A DNA stretch of 64,000 nucleotides, from NCBI RefSeq assembly GCF_001750165.1, contig NZ_CP015411.1, forward strand, positions 840,001 to 904,000, given 5' to 3'. The notes under the pieces were generated by a model. That model did no database searches and was not told the DNA's origin. It saw nothing but the letters and a program-made list of their open reading frames with translations. A program made the position numbers and the translations under genes. Of the stretch, positions 25,681-35,087 are shown one piece after another. Position 1 is the first letter of the stretch. Each line of letters begins with the position of its first letter. Origin of the DNA: Pseudoalteromonas luteoviolacea. GTDB lineage: Bacteria > Pseudomonadota > Gammaproteobacteria > Enterobacterales > Alteromonadaceae.

Positions 25681-26474
25681 TAATTAAACTCGTGATCTTT
25701 GCCTGGGAATGCGCCGGATTTAACATCGTCACAAAACTTTTTAACCGCATCGGGCATGTTTCCGGTTTCGGCTAAGTAGTTCTTTGAGAATTTAGGGATA
25801 TAACCTGCAGATATGCCAACCAGGTCATGCATAACTAAGATCTGACCATCTACTTCTTTACCCGCACCAATACCAATGACAGGGATATTTACAGCGTCAG
25901 TAATTCGTTTTGCCAGACTAGAAGGAATACATTCAATTACTAGCATTTGAGCGCCAGCTGCCTCTAACGCTTGAGCATCTGCAATCATTTGCAGTGCTTG
26001 CTCTTCCTCGCGCCCTTGTATTTTAAATCCGCCAAATACATGAACAGACTGTGGCGTGAGACCTAGATGACCGCAAACAGGAATGCCTTGTTGAGTCAGT
26101 AGCTTGATCGAGTCAACAAGCCATGTGCCGCCTTCTAGCTTGACCATATTTGCGCCGCTGCGCATTAGAGTAGCTGCATTTTCGCAAGCTTGCGCAGGGT
26201 TGGAGTAACTCATAAAAGGCATATCAGCAATCACAAATAACTCTTTGGTGCCAGCTCTGACACTGCGAGTGTGATAGGCAATATCATCTGTTGTCACTGC
26301 CAGCGTGTCATCACCGCCTTGTAATACCATGCCTAGTGAATCACCAACTAAAACGACATCAACGCCATTATCGTAAAAAAGCTTCGCAAAGCTGGCATCA
26401 TAAGCCGTTAACGCTGTGATTTTTTCACCTTGCTGTTTTTTCTTTGCTAAGGTTGAAACTGAAACTTTAGCCAT
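25680..26474 (-). CDS. panB: 3-methyl-2-oxobutanoate hydroxymethyltransferase
   Basis: 264 residues of the PEP-mutase/isocitrate-lyase TIM-barrel type. Visible: ALTAYDASFAKLF, LVGDSLGMVLQG with the metal-binding Asp, CGHLGLTPQSV and IGIGAGKEVDGQ. It makes ketopantoate in the pantothenate pathway. It overlaps folK by one base (TAATG) and panC likewise, so folK-panB-panC are translated as a coupled set. Confidence 0.96.
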   Translation of the reverse strand: MAKVSVSTLAKKKQQGEKITALTAYDASFAKLFYDNGVDVVLVGDSLGMVLQGGDDTLAVTTDDIAYHTRSVRAGTKELFVIADMPFMSYSNPAQACENAATLMRSGANMVKLEGGTWLVDSIKLLTQQGIPVCGHLGLTPQSVHVFGGFKIQGREEEQALQMIADAQALEAAGAQMLVIECIPSSLAKRITDAVNIPVIGIGAGKEVDGQILVMHDLVGISAGYIPKFSKNYLAETGNMPDAVKKFCDDVKSGAFPGKDHEFN

Positions 26475-26980
26475 TAAAGTATCTCCTTTATTTCTTTGCT
26501 AGGTAGAGTAGTTAGGCCATTTTTTGGTAATTTATCCGCAATCTGCTTGAGTGTACTGCCATTAGGGAGTACCAATTGAGGTGCTAATTCCAACAGGGGA
26601 AATACAACAAACTCTCGATCACAAAGACCATAATGCGGCACGGTTAAACGAGGAGTGGAGATAGTTTCATTGTTAAACAATAAAATATCTAAATCCAAGG
26701 TTCTTGGTCCCCAACGTTCGTCTTTACGCACTCTACCTTGACGTAGTTCAATATCCTGTAGTTGGTCTAACAATGCTTCAGGTTCTAATGCAGTTTCAAA
26801 TCTCGCAACTGCATTTACATAATCAGGTTGATCTTGCGGGCCCATGGGTTTTGAGCTGTAAAAGCTAGACACAACTAGCGACTTAATCGCTGGATGTGTG
26901 CTTAAGGCATTGGTCGCCTTAATGAGTTGTGCTTGAGGATCAACTAAGTTAGCCCCAAGCCCGATGTACACTATATTCAT
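26474..26980 (-). CDS. folK: 6-hydroxymethyl-7,8-dihydropterin pyrophosphokinase
   Basis: 168 residues. YIGLGANLVDP at the N-terminus and the HPPK signature RWGPRTLDLDILLF near residue 95 are intact. It pyrophosphorylates hydroxymethyldihydropterin in folate synthesis. Its ATG overlaps the pcnB stop (ATGA). Confidence 0.95.
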   Translation of the reverse strand: MNIVYIGLGANLVDPQAQLIKATNALSTHPAIKSLVVSSFYSSKPMGPQDQPDYVNAVARFETALEPEALLDQLQDIELRQGRVRKDERWGPRTLDLDILLFNNETISTPRLTVPHYGLCDREFVVFPLLELAPQLVLPNGSTLKQIADKLPKNGLTTLPSKEIKEIL

Positions 26981-28359
26981 GAATCTTGTTTTGGCTTTCT
27001 ACGAGGTTTATTACGATATCTGCGCTTCGGGCGATCTTTTTGACCCAGGTTTTTCACCATGTCTTTTTGCCCGCTGACATCTTGCTTGAGATATTCAGTC
27101 CACCAATCAGCCAGTTGTTGCTGATCAGACTCACCACTCTCAACACGCAATAATAAGAAATCATATGACGCTTTAAATTTAGGTTGCAGGCTTAATCGAT
27201 ATGCACGTTGTCCACTGCGTCTATCTAAACGTTGCTGAATGTGCCATATATCTCTCGCACCTAACGTAAAGCGTTTTGGTACCGCGACTCTTTGCGCATT
27301 TTCGCTGAGCACCTGACTAATCGCTTGCATGAATGCATCGTACTCAGTCACACCTTGTTGCTCCAGTAGAGCGGCGCGCTTACGCAATGGGAACCAAAGC
27401 AGCGCAGCATAGATGAACGCAGGTGTGACTTTTTTGTTGTTGTTAATGCGCGCATCAGTATTGGCGAACATTTGTTGCACAAAGCGTCTTTCAAATTCGC
27501 TTTCGTCTTGCTCAAGGATCTCTTCAAGGGTTGGGAAAAGTTGTTTGAACAGTCCCAGCTCTCTGAGCATGAGGAAGTTTGCTTCGGCTTTGCCACCTAA
27601 GAACAGCTTGAGGGTCTCCTCAAATAGCCTTGCTGGCGGAATATTACCAAGTAAAGGAGCTAGCTCAGAAATGGGGGTCAATGTCGCCGGTGCGATTTCC
27701 ATGTCAAGCTTTGTTGCAAAGCGCACTGCACGCAGCATTCTGACTGGATCTTCACGATAGCGTGTTTCAGGGTCTCCAATCAGCTCAATACGTCTGGCTT
27801 TGATGGCTTCGATGCCACCGGCAAAATCACGCACGCCGAAGTCATTGACGGAGTAGTACAAAGCATTGATTGAAAAGTCGCGGCGCTGCGCATCTTCTTC
27901 AATTGTGCCGTAAACATTATCACGCAATAATTGGCCCTGTTCACTGGCTTTGCTGGTTGGATCATCGCCTTGGCTCGATTGATGATGGCCGCGCATAGTT
28001 GCAACTTCGATGACTTCACGTCCGAATACAATGTGGGCAAGTCTGAATCGACGTCCAATTAGGCGACAATTTCTAAATAGGCGTTTTACTTCCTCTGGTG
28101 TTGCATTTGTTACAACATCAAAATCTTTTGGTTCAATCCCTAACAAAATATCCCGAATACAACCACCGACCAGATATGCGTCATAGCCGCCGTCTTTTAA
28201 TCGATATAATACTTTGATTGCATTGGGGCTAAATTGTTTACGTGAGATGTTGTGCTCACTGCGAGGGATGATTTGAGGCGTTGACTTTGCCTCGACTGTC
28301 CCCGAAGTTTGCTTGGCACCAACAATTTGCCTACACAATTTGAATATTTTAGAAATAAT
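26977..28359 (-). CDS. pcnB: Poly(A) polymerase I, probable AUU start
   Basis: About 460 residues. The nucleotidyltransferase head has YLVGGCIRDILLG and DFDVVTNATPEEV (G-G and D-x-D), followed by RRFRLAHI, and the Arg/Lys-rich C-terminal tail (KKRRYRNKPRRK-like) used for RNA binding. It polyadenylates RNA and promotes decay. The first ATG-type codon, GTG at 28365, lies one base after AGGAG (28367-28371), too close. The ATT at 28357-28359 sits seven bases away and its protein, I-I-S-K-I-F-K-L-C-R, aligns from residue 1 with the E. coli enzyme, whose start is AUU. First gene of the pcnB-folK-panB-panC operon. Confidence 0.9.
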   Translation of the reverse strand: MISKIFKLCRQIVGAKQTSGTVEAKSTPQIIPRSEHNISRKQFSPNAIKVLYRLKDGGYDAYLVGGCIRDILLGIEPKDFDVVTNATPEEVKRLFRNCRLIGRRFRLAHIVFGREVIEVATMRGHHQSSQGDDPTSKASEQGQLLRDNVYGTIEEDAQRRDFSINALYYSVNDFGVRDFAGGIEAIKARRIELIGDPETRYREDPVRMLRAVRFATKLDMEIAPATLTPISELAPLLGNIPPARLFEETLKLFLGGKAEANFLMLRELGLFKQLFPTLEEILEQDESEFERRFVQQMFANTDARINNNKKVTPAFIYAALLWFPLRKRAALLEQQGVTEYDAFMQAISQVLSENAQRVAVPKRFTLGARDIWHIQQRLDRRSGQRAYRLSLQPKFKASYDFLLLRVESGESDQQQLADWWTEYLKQDVSGQKDMVKNLGQKDRPKRRYRNKPRRKPKQDS

Positions 28360-28680
28360 AACCACTCTCCTAACTACTTTGAGTCCCCACCCGTAGCATC
28401 ATTTATACTGATATTTTCATCTCGCTTACTGCTTTATTTTTTCTAAAGCGTAGGCGAATTAATAAGGCTCGCTATCATATACTCAAACGCCTTAAAATTG
28501 AAGTTTCAAAGGTGAATTAGCGATTAAATTTTCAACCAAATCGAACGATATGAATTATCGCAAAGTCCAGTCGTTTATTTTCTTGATAGCAATAACAAAT
28601 GTGTTGCGGATAATTAATGGCGTTGTTTGTATTGCGGTGAAAACTTCTGTGTGGTGTCAAAATGTGGCACGTATACTTTT
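28360..28680. other. Spacer between gluQ and pcnB
   Basis: About 320 bases on the upstream side of pcnB, without a credible gene. It includes the pcnB ribosome-binding site (AGGAG, minus strand, 28367-28371) and presumably its promoter. No terminator for gluQ stands out. Confidence 0.4.
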
Positions 28681-29646
28681 TTATAACGGTTGAAATTGAT
28701 ATTCCGACGCGTTGAGTTGATTCACTTGAATCTCTCTATGTTGAGGTAGATTCGTTTGCAGATAAACAGTGGTTGCCCAACTGAGTAAATCTACAACGGT
28801 GTCTATGTGACTAAGTTCAGTACTATCAAAGCCTAAAAATGAGAGTGCAGCTTTGAGCGCTGGTAGCGGTGCTTTGTTGTCTATTGCGGGCGCATGGTTT
28901 TGTTTGGACAGTTTAAATCCAGGTTCAGCGACAGCCAGTGGTACGTGTAAATATTTTGGAGGCGTATGATGCAACTGTTTAAATAAACTTAACTGCCTTG
29001 CTGTCGGTTCTAGTAAGTCTGCACCGCGAACAACATGGCTGATCTGTTGCTCAATATCATCGACAACGACCACAAGTTGATAGGCATATAATCCATCACG
29101 ACGTTTAACAATATAATCTTCTTGCGCAATTTGTTCAGGTATTGAAACCTTGCCCAGTAAGCCATCTTTAAATTGATTAATAGGGTAATTCTGCCTAACA
29201 CGCAGCGCATTGGACTCAACCGGATTTTGCAAATTACGGCAGTGGTTATCATAAAAACCTCCCCGTTGTTTGATTTGCTTGCGTGTACAGATACAGGGAT
29301 ATACATTTCCAGCAGATGTGAGCTCTGCTAGTACCTCTTGGTACAAGTGATGTCTTTGGCTTTGATAGACGACTTTTTCGTCCCAAAACAAACCATAGGC
29401 TTCTAGTGTTGTCAGGATTTCATCTGCTGCCCCCAGAACTACACGAGGGGTATCGATATCTTCCATCCGGACTAACCATTGACCATGGTGCGCCTTTGCA
29501 TCAATGTAACTTGCAAGTGCCGCTATCAAAGAGCCAAAGTGAAGTGAGCCAGAAGGGGATGGAGCAAAACGTCCGCGATAAATGGGTGGTGTACCCAGAG
29601 CGGGTAAGTTCGTTTGCTCTGGGTATGATGTCTTTGGGGTCTGCAT
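28681..29646 (-). CDS. gluQ: Glutamyl-Q tRNA(Asp) synthetase
   Basis: 321 residues, a shortened glutamyl-tRNA synthetase without anticodon-binding domain. RGRFAPSPSGSLHFGSL carries the HIGH-like motif, Cys-x-Cys and further cysteines (YPCICTR ... NHC) form the zinc site, and KLSKQNHA is the KMSKS-like loop. It glutamylates queuosine in tRNA-Asp. It follows dksA with a 45-base gap, as in E. coli. Confidence 0.94.
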   Translation of the reverse strand: MQTPKTSYPEQTNLPALGTPPIYRGRFAPSPSGSLHFGSLIAALASYIDAKAHHGQWLVRMEDIDTPRVVLGAADEILTTLEAYGLFWDEKVVYQSQRHHLYQEVLAELTSAGNVYPCICTRKQIKQRGGFYDNHCRNLQNPVESNALRVRQNYPINQFKDGLLGKVSIPEQIAQEDYIVKRRDGLYAYQLVVVVDDIEQQISHVVRGADLLEPTARQLSLFKQLHHTPPKYLHVPLAVAEPGFKLSKQNHAPAIDNKAPLPALKAALSFLGFDSTELSHIDTVVDLLSWATTVYLQTNLPQHREIQVNQLNASEYQFQPL

Positions 29647-29691
29647 AACTGATGAGTTTAACCTATCGATTGCACAGGTTTAATACTCGGA

Positions 29692-30135
29692 TTAACCTCG
29701 ACCTTGTTGCTTTTCTTTGATCTCAGCAAGCGTTTTACAGTCAACACACAAATCTGCAGTTGGACGTGCTTCCAAGCGGCGGATACCAATCTCGATGCCA
29801 CATGAATTACAAAAACCAAAGTCGTCTTCTTCGATTAACTGTAGTGTCTTTTCAATTTTCTTGATCAGCTTACGCTCACGGTCACGTGTACGCAATTCAA
29901 GTGAAAACTCTTCTTCTTGCGCTGCACGGTCAACGGGATCAGGGAAATTTGCCGCTTCATCTTGCATGTGGGTCATGGTGCGATCGACTTCATTACGAAG
30001 GTCGTTGCGCCACGCTTCTAATATTCTTTTAAAATGAGCTAGCTGTGCCTCGCCCATGTATTCTTCGCCCGGCTTTTCTTGGTAAGGTTCTAAACCGGCC
30101 TGAGCCAATAACCCTAGTTTTTTCTGGTCTGGCAT
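29692..30135 (-). CDS. dksA: RNA polymerase-binding transcription factor DksA
   Basis: 147 residues. A long coiled-coil region (about 30-105, with the Asp pair region of the tip in NFPDPVDRAAQEEEF) precedes a C4 zinc finger (CNSCGIEIG ... CVDCK). It binds the RNA polymerase secondary channel and works with ppGpp. Placed between sfsA and gluQ, the standard gammaproteobacterial arrangement. Its start has AGGAGAAT upstream on the minus strand. Confidence 0.97.
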   Translation of the reverse strand: MPDQKKLGLLAQAGLEPYQEKPGEEYMGEAQLAHFKRILEAWRNDLRNEVDRTMTHMQDEAANFPDPVDRAAQEEEFSLELRTRDRERKLIKKIEKTLQLIEEDDFGFCNSCGIEIGIRRLEARPTADLCVDCKTLAEIKEKQQGRG

Positions 30136-30299
30136 AGCATTCTCCTAAATCCTTAATAAACAACCCCAGCTAACGCCGGCGGCTATAAATAGCAAAATCT
30201 TCAACCCTTAGCAAACACTTTTTGCATTGTCCCTGTTATAAAACAAGCCGTTGGGATGAGGTTTTTAACGGCAGATATATGAGGGTGAAGTTTTTTTTT

Positions 30300-31007
30300 T
30301 CAAGTATCAAATACAGATACTTGCTCAATTACTTTCACTTCTTCGGGTGTCACATGTGCTTTATATGCATATATTTCCACCCCTTCTGTTCTCGCTTGTG
30401 CCAACAATTGAGCATATTTTTTGTCAATATGCGCAGCCGCTTGAACTGAGTCAATGCCGTTATGCATAACTATAAATAATAGCACGGCACGCTTACCTTG
30501 ATGTTTTATATGGATCAATTCTCTAAGATGCTTTTGACCTCGTACAGTTTCCGCATCAGGAAAGTACCCTTTTCCCTCTTCAAGAAGCGTGACGGACTTT
30601 ACTTCGACATAGCATTCAGGCTTATCGTCGCTTGAGAGCAAGATATCAATGCGGCTATTCTCGTTGCCATATTTTACTTCACTGCTGATGGCCTTGTAGC
30701 CACTCAGTTGTTGAATACTGTTATGTTCAATTGCTTCATAGGCCACCTTGTTTGCCATAGCTGTGTTGACGCAGATAAGGTGGCCTTGGCTATCTTGTGT
30801 GAGTTCTAGTGAGTGTGGATACTTACGTTTTTCATTGTCGCTGGTGGAGTAGTAGGCTTTAAAACCGCTTTCTGCACAGCCAGTCATTTTACCTGTGTTA
30901 GCACAGTGCACCGTGAACTCTTTACCATCATTACTACGTAGGTCGACTAAAAATCGTTTATAACGCTTTAGCAAGGTGGCACTTTGAAGTTGGGATGAAA
31001 ATTTCAT
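30300..31007 (-). CDS. sfsA: SfsA family protein (sugar fermentation stimulation)
   Basis: 235 residues. N-terminal OB-like part with RYKRFLVDLR and HCANTGKMTGC, and a C-terminal part with SRIDILLSSDDKPECYVEVKS, the PD-(D/E)xK-like nuclease core seen in this family, followed by the conserved GYFPDAETVRGQKHLREL. It binds DNA in E. coli; the physiological role is not settled. Adjacent to dksA as in other gammaproteobacteria, with 164 bases between. Confidence 0.93.
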   Translation of the reverse strand: MKFSSQLQSATLLKRYKRFLVDLRSNDGKEFTVHCANTGKMTGCAESGFKAYYSTSDNEKRKYPHSLELTQDSQGHLICVNTAMANKVAYEAIEHNSIQQLSGYKAISSEVKYGNENSRIDILLSSDDKPECYVEVKSVTLLEEGKGYFPDAETVRGQKHLRELIHIKHQGKRAVLLFIVMHNGIDSVQAAAHIDKKYAQLLAQARTEGVEIYAYKAHVTPEEVKVIEQVSVFDT

Positions 31008-31089
31008 AGTTTAGTCGCATTCGTTTTGGGGCTAAGAAAGTGCTAGTGTACACTCAATAGCAAATACAAGCGTAAGAGTGAAAACCTAC

Positions 31090-32385
31090 ATGTCTGATAA
31101 ATTTATTGTTCGCTTAAGTGAACAGGCTCCAGCAACACATTGGGGCAATAATGCATCGCTGTCTTTTGATGAGCTGGGTGCAACCATTCATTTAACCGAA
31201 CAAGAAACCCTTAAGCATATTCAAAAAGCGGCTCGTAGCCTAGCACAACAGGGGATCCCCGCGGTAGCGTTAAATGGTGAGGCGTGGTGTACAGAGTCTC
31301 AATGGGCATTTTACCAAGGTTTTGTTAGTCCAAAGCAACTAGATCCAGTCACTTTTGTGGAAAATGCACAATCAGATTTAAATGAACTACAAGCATTAAA
31401 GCAGGCTGCGACTTGGATGCGCCAAATGATCAATGGTACTGCAGAAGACATTTATCCAGAGAGCCTTGCAGGTAAAGCGGCTGAGTTTATTCAGTCTTTG
31501 GCGCCAGAGCATGTGAGTTATCAAATTATCAAAGGTGAAGCATTATTGGAGCATCAATGGATTGGTATCCATGAAGTTGGTCGTGGTAGCGAGAGAGCAC
31601 CTGTTCTCCTTGAGCTAGACTTCAACCCAACAGGTGACGAAGATGCGCCTGTGAGCGCGGCATTAGTGGGCAAAGGCATTACATTTGATTCCGGTGGCTA
31701 CTCGATTAAGCCAAGTGAAGGCATGTTGACAATGAAATGTGATATGGGCGGTGCTGCGACAGTAACAGCTGGTCTTGCATTGGCAATCCAACGTGGTATT
31801 GATAAGCGTATTAAGTTGTTCTTATGTTGTGCAGAAAACCTGATCTCAGGCCATGCATACAAACTGGGTGATATTTTAACATATAAAAACGGTACGACCG
31901 TTGAGATTGTTAACACGGATGCGGAAGGTCGTTTAGTACTGGCAGATGGCCTAATGGCGGCAGGCGAAACGGGGGCTCCGTTGATCATTGATGCTGCAAC
32001 ATTGACAGGTGCTGCACTGATGGCAGTTGGTCAAGAGTACAATGCATTATTTGGTCTAGACAAAGAGCTGGTGAGTGAAGTGCAGCAATTTGCCAGCGAA
32101 GAATTTGAGGCAGGGTGGCCACTACCACTTGAAAAGTGGCACCAGAATAATTGTCCTTCAGCATACGCAGATACAGCCAATAGTCGTGCTCAAAAAGGCG
32201 GTGGTTTTGGTGGTGCTTCTAATGCAGCAGGTTTCCTATCTCGTTTTGTGCCTAATGAAGGTAAAGGTTGGGTGCACATTGACCTTGCGGCAAGCTTTCA
32301 GAATAATGCGGGTTCGCAGTGGGCATCTGGCGCCACAACAATGGGTATGCGAACAGTTGCTCGCACATTAATTGCCAAAGCGTAA
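31090..32385 (+). CDS. pepB: Peptidase B (M17 leucyl aminopeptidase family)
   Basis: 431 residues. The zinc-binding and catalytic segments of M17 enzymes are intact: GKGITFDSGGYSIKP (metal ligand Asp and catalytic Lys nearby), MKCDMGGAA, and the signature NTDAEGRL. Overall similarity follows E. coli PepB rather than PepA (WGNNASL N-terminus, AFYQGF, GIHEVGRGSERAPVLLE). A cytosolic hexameric aminopeptidase. The ATG at 31090 is chosen over a GTG at 31078. Transcribed alone, divergent from sfsA, ending at a terminator. Confidence 0.92.
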   Translation: MSDKFIVRLSEQAPATHWGNNASLSFDELGATIHLTEQETLKHIQKAARSLAQQGIPAVALNGEAWCTESQWAFYQGFVSPKQLDPVTFVENAQSDLNELQALKQAATWMRQMINGTAEDIYPESLAGKAAEFIQSLAPEHVSYQIIKGEALLEHQWIGIHEVGRGSERAPVLLELDFNPTGDEDAPVSAALVGKGITFDSGGYSIKPSEGMLTMKCDMGGAATVTAGLALAIQRGIDKRIKLFLCCAENLISGHAYKLGDILTYKNGTTVEIVNTDAEGRLVLADGLMAAGETGAPLIIDAATLTGAALMAVGQEYNALFGLDKELVSEVQQFASEEFEAGWPLPLEKWHQNNCPSAYADTANSRAQKGGGFGGASNAAGFLSRFVPNEGKGWVHIDLAASFQNNAGSQWASGATTMGMRTVARTLIAKA

Positions 32386-32394
32386 TTGAATTTG

Positions 32395-32422
32395 AAAAAG
32401 CCTCTAACACAGAGGCTTTTTT
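32395..32422. terminator. Bidirectional terminator between pepB and the CBS gene
   Basis: AAAAAGCCTCT (32395-32405) and AGAGGCTTTTTT (32411-32422) form a near-perfect stem with A and T flanks, so it can act on both strands. Confidence 0.85.
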
Positions 32423-32437
32423 ACTATAAAGTAGACT

Positions 32438-32857
32438 TTAGGAAAGCAGTGCAGCGGCAAGACGCACAAAATCTGATGAAGTTAATATTCCTAACAGTTT
32501 ATTGTTATCATCTACCACAGGCATGCAACCGTGGCGGTTATCAACAAAGTAAGTAACCACTTCATTGAGGTTTTGTTGTGGTGTTACACTGGCGAAATCT
32601 TCCGCCATGACATCACAGACCTTTTCTTGTTTTTCTTTTCGTTCTAAGGCTAAATTCCCATAGGTTGCTAAAATTTTCATCACTTTAGCGATCATTATCT
32701 TCTGCGTTAACATGCCGACTAAATGACCATCGTCATCAATCACTGGGATATGTCGAATGTTTTTCTCCCGCATTAAGTTGTGCGCATCGTGTAATGTATG
32801 TGACGTTTTAACTGCCAATGGATCTGGAGTCATTAACTGTTCAACAGTGTGCAGCAT
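32438..32857 (-). CDS. CBS-domain pair protein
   Basis: 139 residues that are almost entirely two CBS domains (about 5-60 and 80-137; GMLTQK and GILTSSDFVRL mark their ends). CBS pairs bind adenosyl nucleotides and regulate partner proteins. No enzymatic domain, so it is probably a free-standing cytosolic sensor. It stands alone, in the same direction as the yibQ-ctpA-envC-gpmI block but 85 bases beyond its end. Confidence 0.85.
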   Translation of the reverse strand: MLHTVEQLMTPDPLAVKTSHTLHDAHNLMREKNIRHIPVIDDDGHLVGMLTQKIMIAKVMKILATYGNLALERKEKQEKVCDVMAEDFASVTPQQNLNEVVTYFVDNRHGCMPVVDDNNKLLGILTSSDFVRLAAALLS

Positions 32858-32942
32858 AGTCTTTTCCTATCAGTGAAGCTTATTAGTAGGTATAACTGAA
32901 AATGCTCTGGTTTTCCTGTGTCTGGATCAATAAAGTCCCTGT

Positions 32943-33716
32943 CTATTCATGTCGCTTACGTGTATGAGGTGCAGGTTTTTGCAATGCAGCCAAGCGTACA
33001 TATTTATTTTCTACGAGCGTTGAAAGCGTTACGAGCTCAAACCCTTGGAGTTGTAATTCGCGCAAAGCATGCGTCAAAAACTGCTGTGTTTGTGGATATG
33101 GGTGAGCAATGCCTATGGCATATCCTTGCTCAGTTGCAATGGTCTTGAGCTGGTTTAATTGTATTTCTAACTGCGAACTTTCAAGTTCATTATCTATAAA
33201 AACATGTCTAGCAATATTATTTACACCATATAAGTTTGCCATTGTCTGTGCTTGGCTATAAGGCGTAGTACGGCTGTCTAAGAAGTATAGCGAGCGCTTT
33301 TTAAGTACCTCCATCGTCCACTTCATCGGTTCATCATGCTGTGTCAAGGCTGAGCCCATGTGGTTGTTTACACCTTTAACATGGGGGAGGCTAGAGAGCG
33401 CATGGCCAAGTGTTTTTTGTAGCTGCCACTTTTGCATATCGAGTGTTAAGCCACCAGGACCGAGAGCCTTGTTATCCAGTGACTGCATTGGGATGTGCAG
33501 GATCAACTCTTTCTTTTTTAAAGCTGCTTGATAAGCAAAATGCTGCGAAAAGGGCGTGTGAGGGAGTAGCGCATAAGTGACCTCACCAGGTAAGTTGAGC
33601 AACTCCAGGTCTCTTTGGTGATTTCCGATGTCATCAATGACTATGGCAATCTGCTTCGCATTGCAAGCAAATGCAAATAACCACAATATCATCAAAGCAA
33701 TTTTTTTTAAGCGCAC
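32943..33716 (-). CDS. yibQ: Divergent polysaccharide deacetylase (YibQ family)
   Basis: 257 residues with an N-terminal signal peptide (about 1-20). The deacetylase-like fold starts with IAIVIDDIGNH, then HIPMQS and VNNHMGS, which stand for the metal-binding motifs, and IGIAHPYP near the end. Predicted periplasmic; peptidoglycan or other glycans are the likely substrates, as the gene travels with envC and ctpA. The GTG start has no clear ribosome-binding site apart from a poly-A stretch; an ATG eight codons downstream is an alternative. Last gene of the block. Confidence 0.85.
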   Translation of the reverse strand: MRLKKIALMILWLFAFACNAKQIAIVIDDIGNHQRDLELLNLPGEVTYALLPHTPFSQHFAYQAALKKKELILHIPMQSLDNKALGPGGLTLDMQKWQLQKTLGHALSSLPHVKGVNNHMGSALTQHDEPMKWTMEVLKKRSLYFLDSRTTPYSQAQTMANLYGVNNIARHVFIDNELESSQLEIQLNQLKTIATEQGYAIGIAHPYPQTQQFLTHALRELQLQGFELVTLSTLVENKYVRLAALQKPAPHTRKRHE

Positions 33717-33825
33717 GAGTTAAATTATAATTTTATTATGTGTTATATGAGCCGTTTATATAACGACGCTTTTATCATTTAAGCTAGCATGTTTTGTATA
33801 CTGATAAAAGCGCCTTTATGATCTT

Positions 33826-35049
33826 TTAATTTACTGTAGGTTGCTGTTTTACCACCAATTGGCGAGCAGCCTGCCAGTGTTTTTCAAGCCGAGCATACAA
33901 GTCCTTATCAGCTTTATCTGTGCTCATTATAGCTGTTTTATTTAGACTTGAGAGCGTGTTTTTACTGTACTCAATATCAGGCTTTATGCCTGTGCCCTCA
34001 ATAGACTGCCCTGATGGAGTATAGTAGCGTGCTGTAGTGAGCTTTAGCGCACTCGTGCCATTTCCTATGGGGATCAGGGATTGCACCGAGCCTTTACCAA
34101 ATGACCCTTGTCCTAAAATTAGAGCACGCTTATTGTCTTGCAATGCGCCAGCTAAAATTTCGGCAGCGGATGCTGACTGACTATTGATTAGAACCATGAT
34201 GGGAGCGCCATTCAATATATCCCCTTGTACTGCGTAAAACTTTTGATTAGCGTCAAAAAAGCGCCCTTTGGTAGTTACTATGACGCCACTTTGTAAAAAT
34301 AAATCTGAAATAGCCACCGCGCTATTCAGTGTGCCGCCTGGATTATCTCTTAAATCAATCACTAGGCCTTTTAGCGTGAGCCCACTATGTGCAAACAGCA
34401 TATTAATGTGTCTGGCGACGTCATGATAACTGTGGTTATTAAATGATGAGATGGAAATATACCCGATGTCTCCTTTGAGTAATTTACTGGTGACACTCTC
34501 AAGGGTGATCTCTTGCCGTCTAAGAGCGAGTGTTACATGTGCTTCCTCGCGTTCTACAGTTATATGAATAATCGACAGCTTTGCTTCTCGTAATAATTTG
34601 GAAACTTCAGAGATACTTTTATTGGTGACATCATGGGTGTTCACCGCGACGAGTTTATCACCCCCCTCAATACCAGCTTGCTCAGCAGGTGAACCCGGCA
34701 ATGTATCGACGATGACAATACGATTTTCTATTTCTTCAACTTCAATACCAATACCCGTGTAGCGACCATTGGTTGCACTGAATAAAGTTTCCAATTCGTG
34801 TTCATTTAAATATTTTGAATAGGGATCTAATTGCTCAAACAATTCATTGAAATTATGTTGTTTAATGTGCGAGGTAGGTACTTCTTCTACATAATACGTT
34901 TGAATGTGATAGAGGATCTCTTCCATATGTGCATGACTAATTTGCTTAGCTTGAACATGAAAGAACAGTGATATAAGAAATAATGCGCATAGGCAGGTCA
35001 TCGCGCGCTTTAGGTTACAGGGCGGGGAAATAGAGACAAAAAATTTCAT
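33826..35049 (-). CDS. ctpA: Carboxy-terminal processing protease, S41 family (CtpA-like)
   Basis: 407 residues. Signal peptide or anchor at about 14-34, PDZ domain at about 90-170 (GIGIEVEE ... SPAEQAGI), and S41 protease core with the Ser in NSQSASAAEI and the Lys in GQGSFGKGS, the Ser/Lys dyad of tail-specific proteases. It acts in the periplasm. In Pseudomonas the CtpA neighbour of envC controls peptidoglycan hydrolases by degradation, and the same gene order here suggests a related job. AGGAG six bases before the ATG; 38 bases after envC. Confidence 0.9.
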   Translation of the reverse strand: MKFFVSISPPCNLKRAMTCLCALFLISLFFHVQAKQISHAHMEEILYHIQTYYVEEVPTSHIKQHNFNELFEQLDPYSKYLNEHELETLFSATNGRYTGIGIEVEEIENRIVIVDTLPGSPAEQAGIEGGDKLVAVNTHDVTNKSISEVSKLLREAKLSIIHITVEREEAHVTLALRRQEITLESVTSKLLKGDIGYISISSFNNHSYHDVARHINMLFAHSGLTLKGLVIDLRDNPGGTLNSAVAISDLFLQSGVIVTTKGRFFDANQKFYAVQGDILNGAPIMVLINSQSASAAEILAGALQDNKRALILGQGSFGKGSVQSLIPIGNGTSALKLTTARYYTPSGQSIEGTGIKPDIEYSKNTLSSLNKTAIMSTDKADKDLYARLEKHWQAARQLVVKQQPTVN

Positions 35050-35087
35050 ATGCTGCTCCTAGTGACGGGGCAGCATAGGTTATTCAT

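Noticed and set aside
26977..28365. GTG at 28365 as the pcnB start
   Set aside because: Only one base separates it from AGGAG, and the ATT six bases on gives both better spacing and alignment with the E. coli N-terminus.
30288..30300. Poly-T tract next to the sfsA stop as a terminator
   Set aside because: On the sfsA strand it is a poly-A run with no preceding stem, so it cannot be an intrinsic terminator for sfsA.
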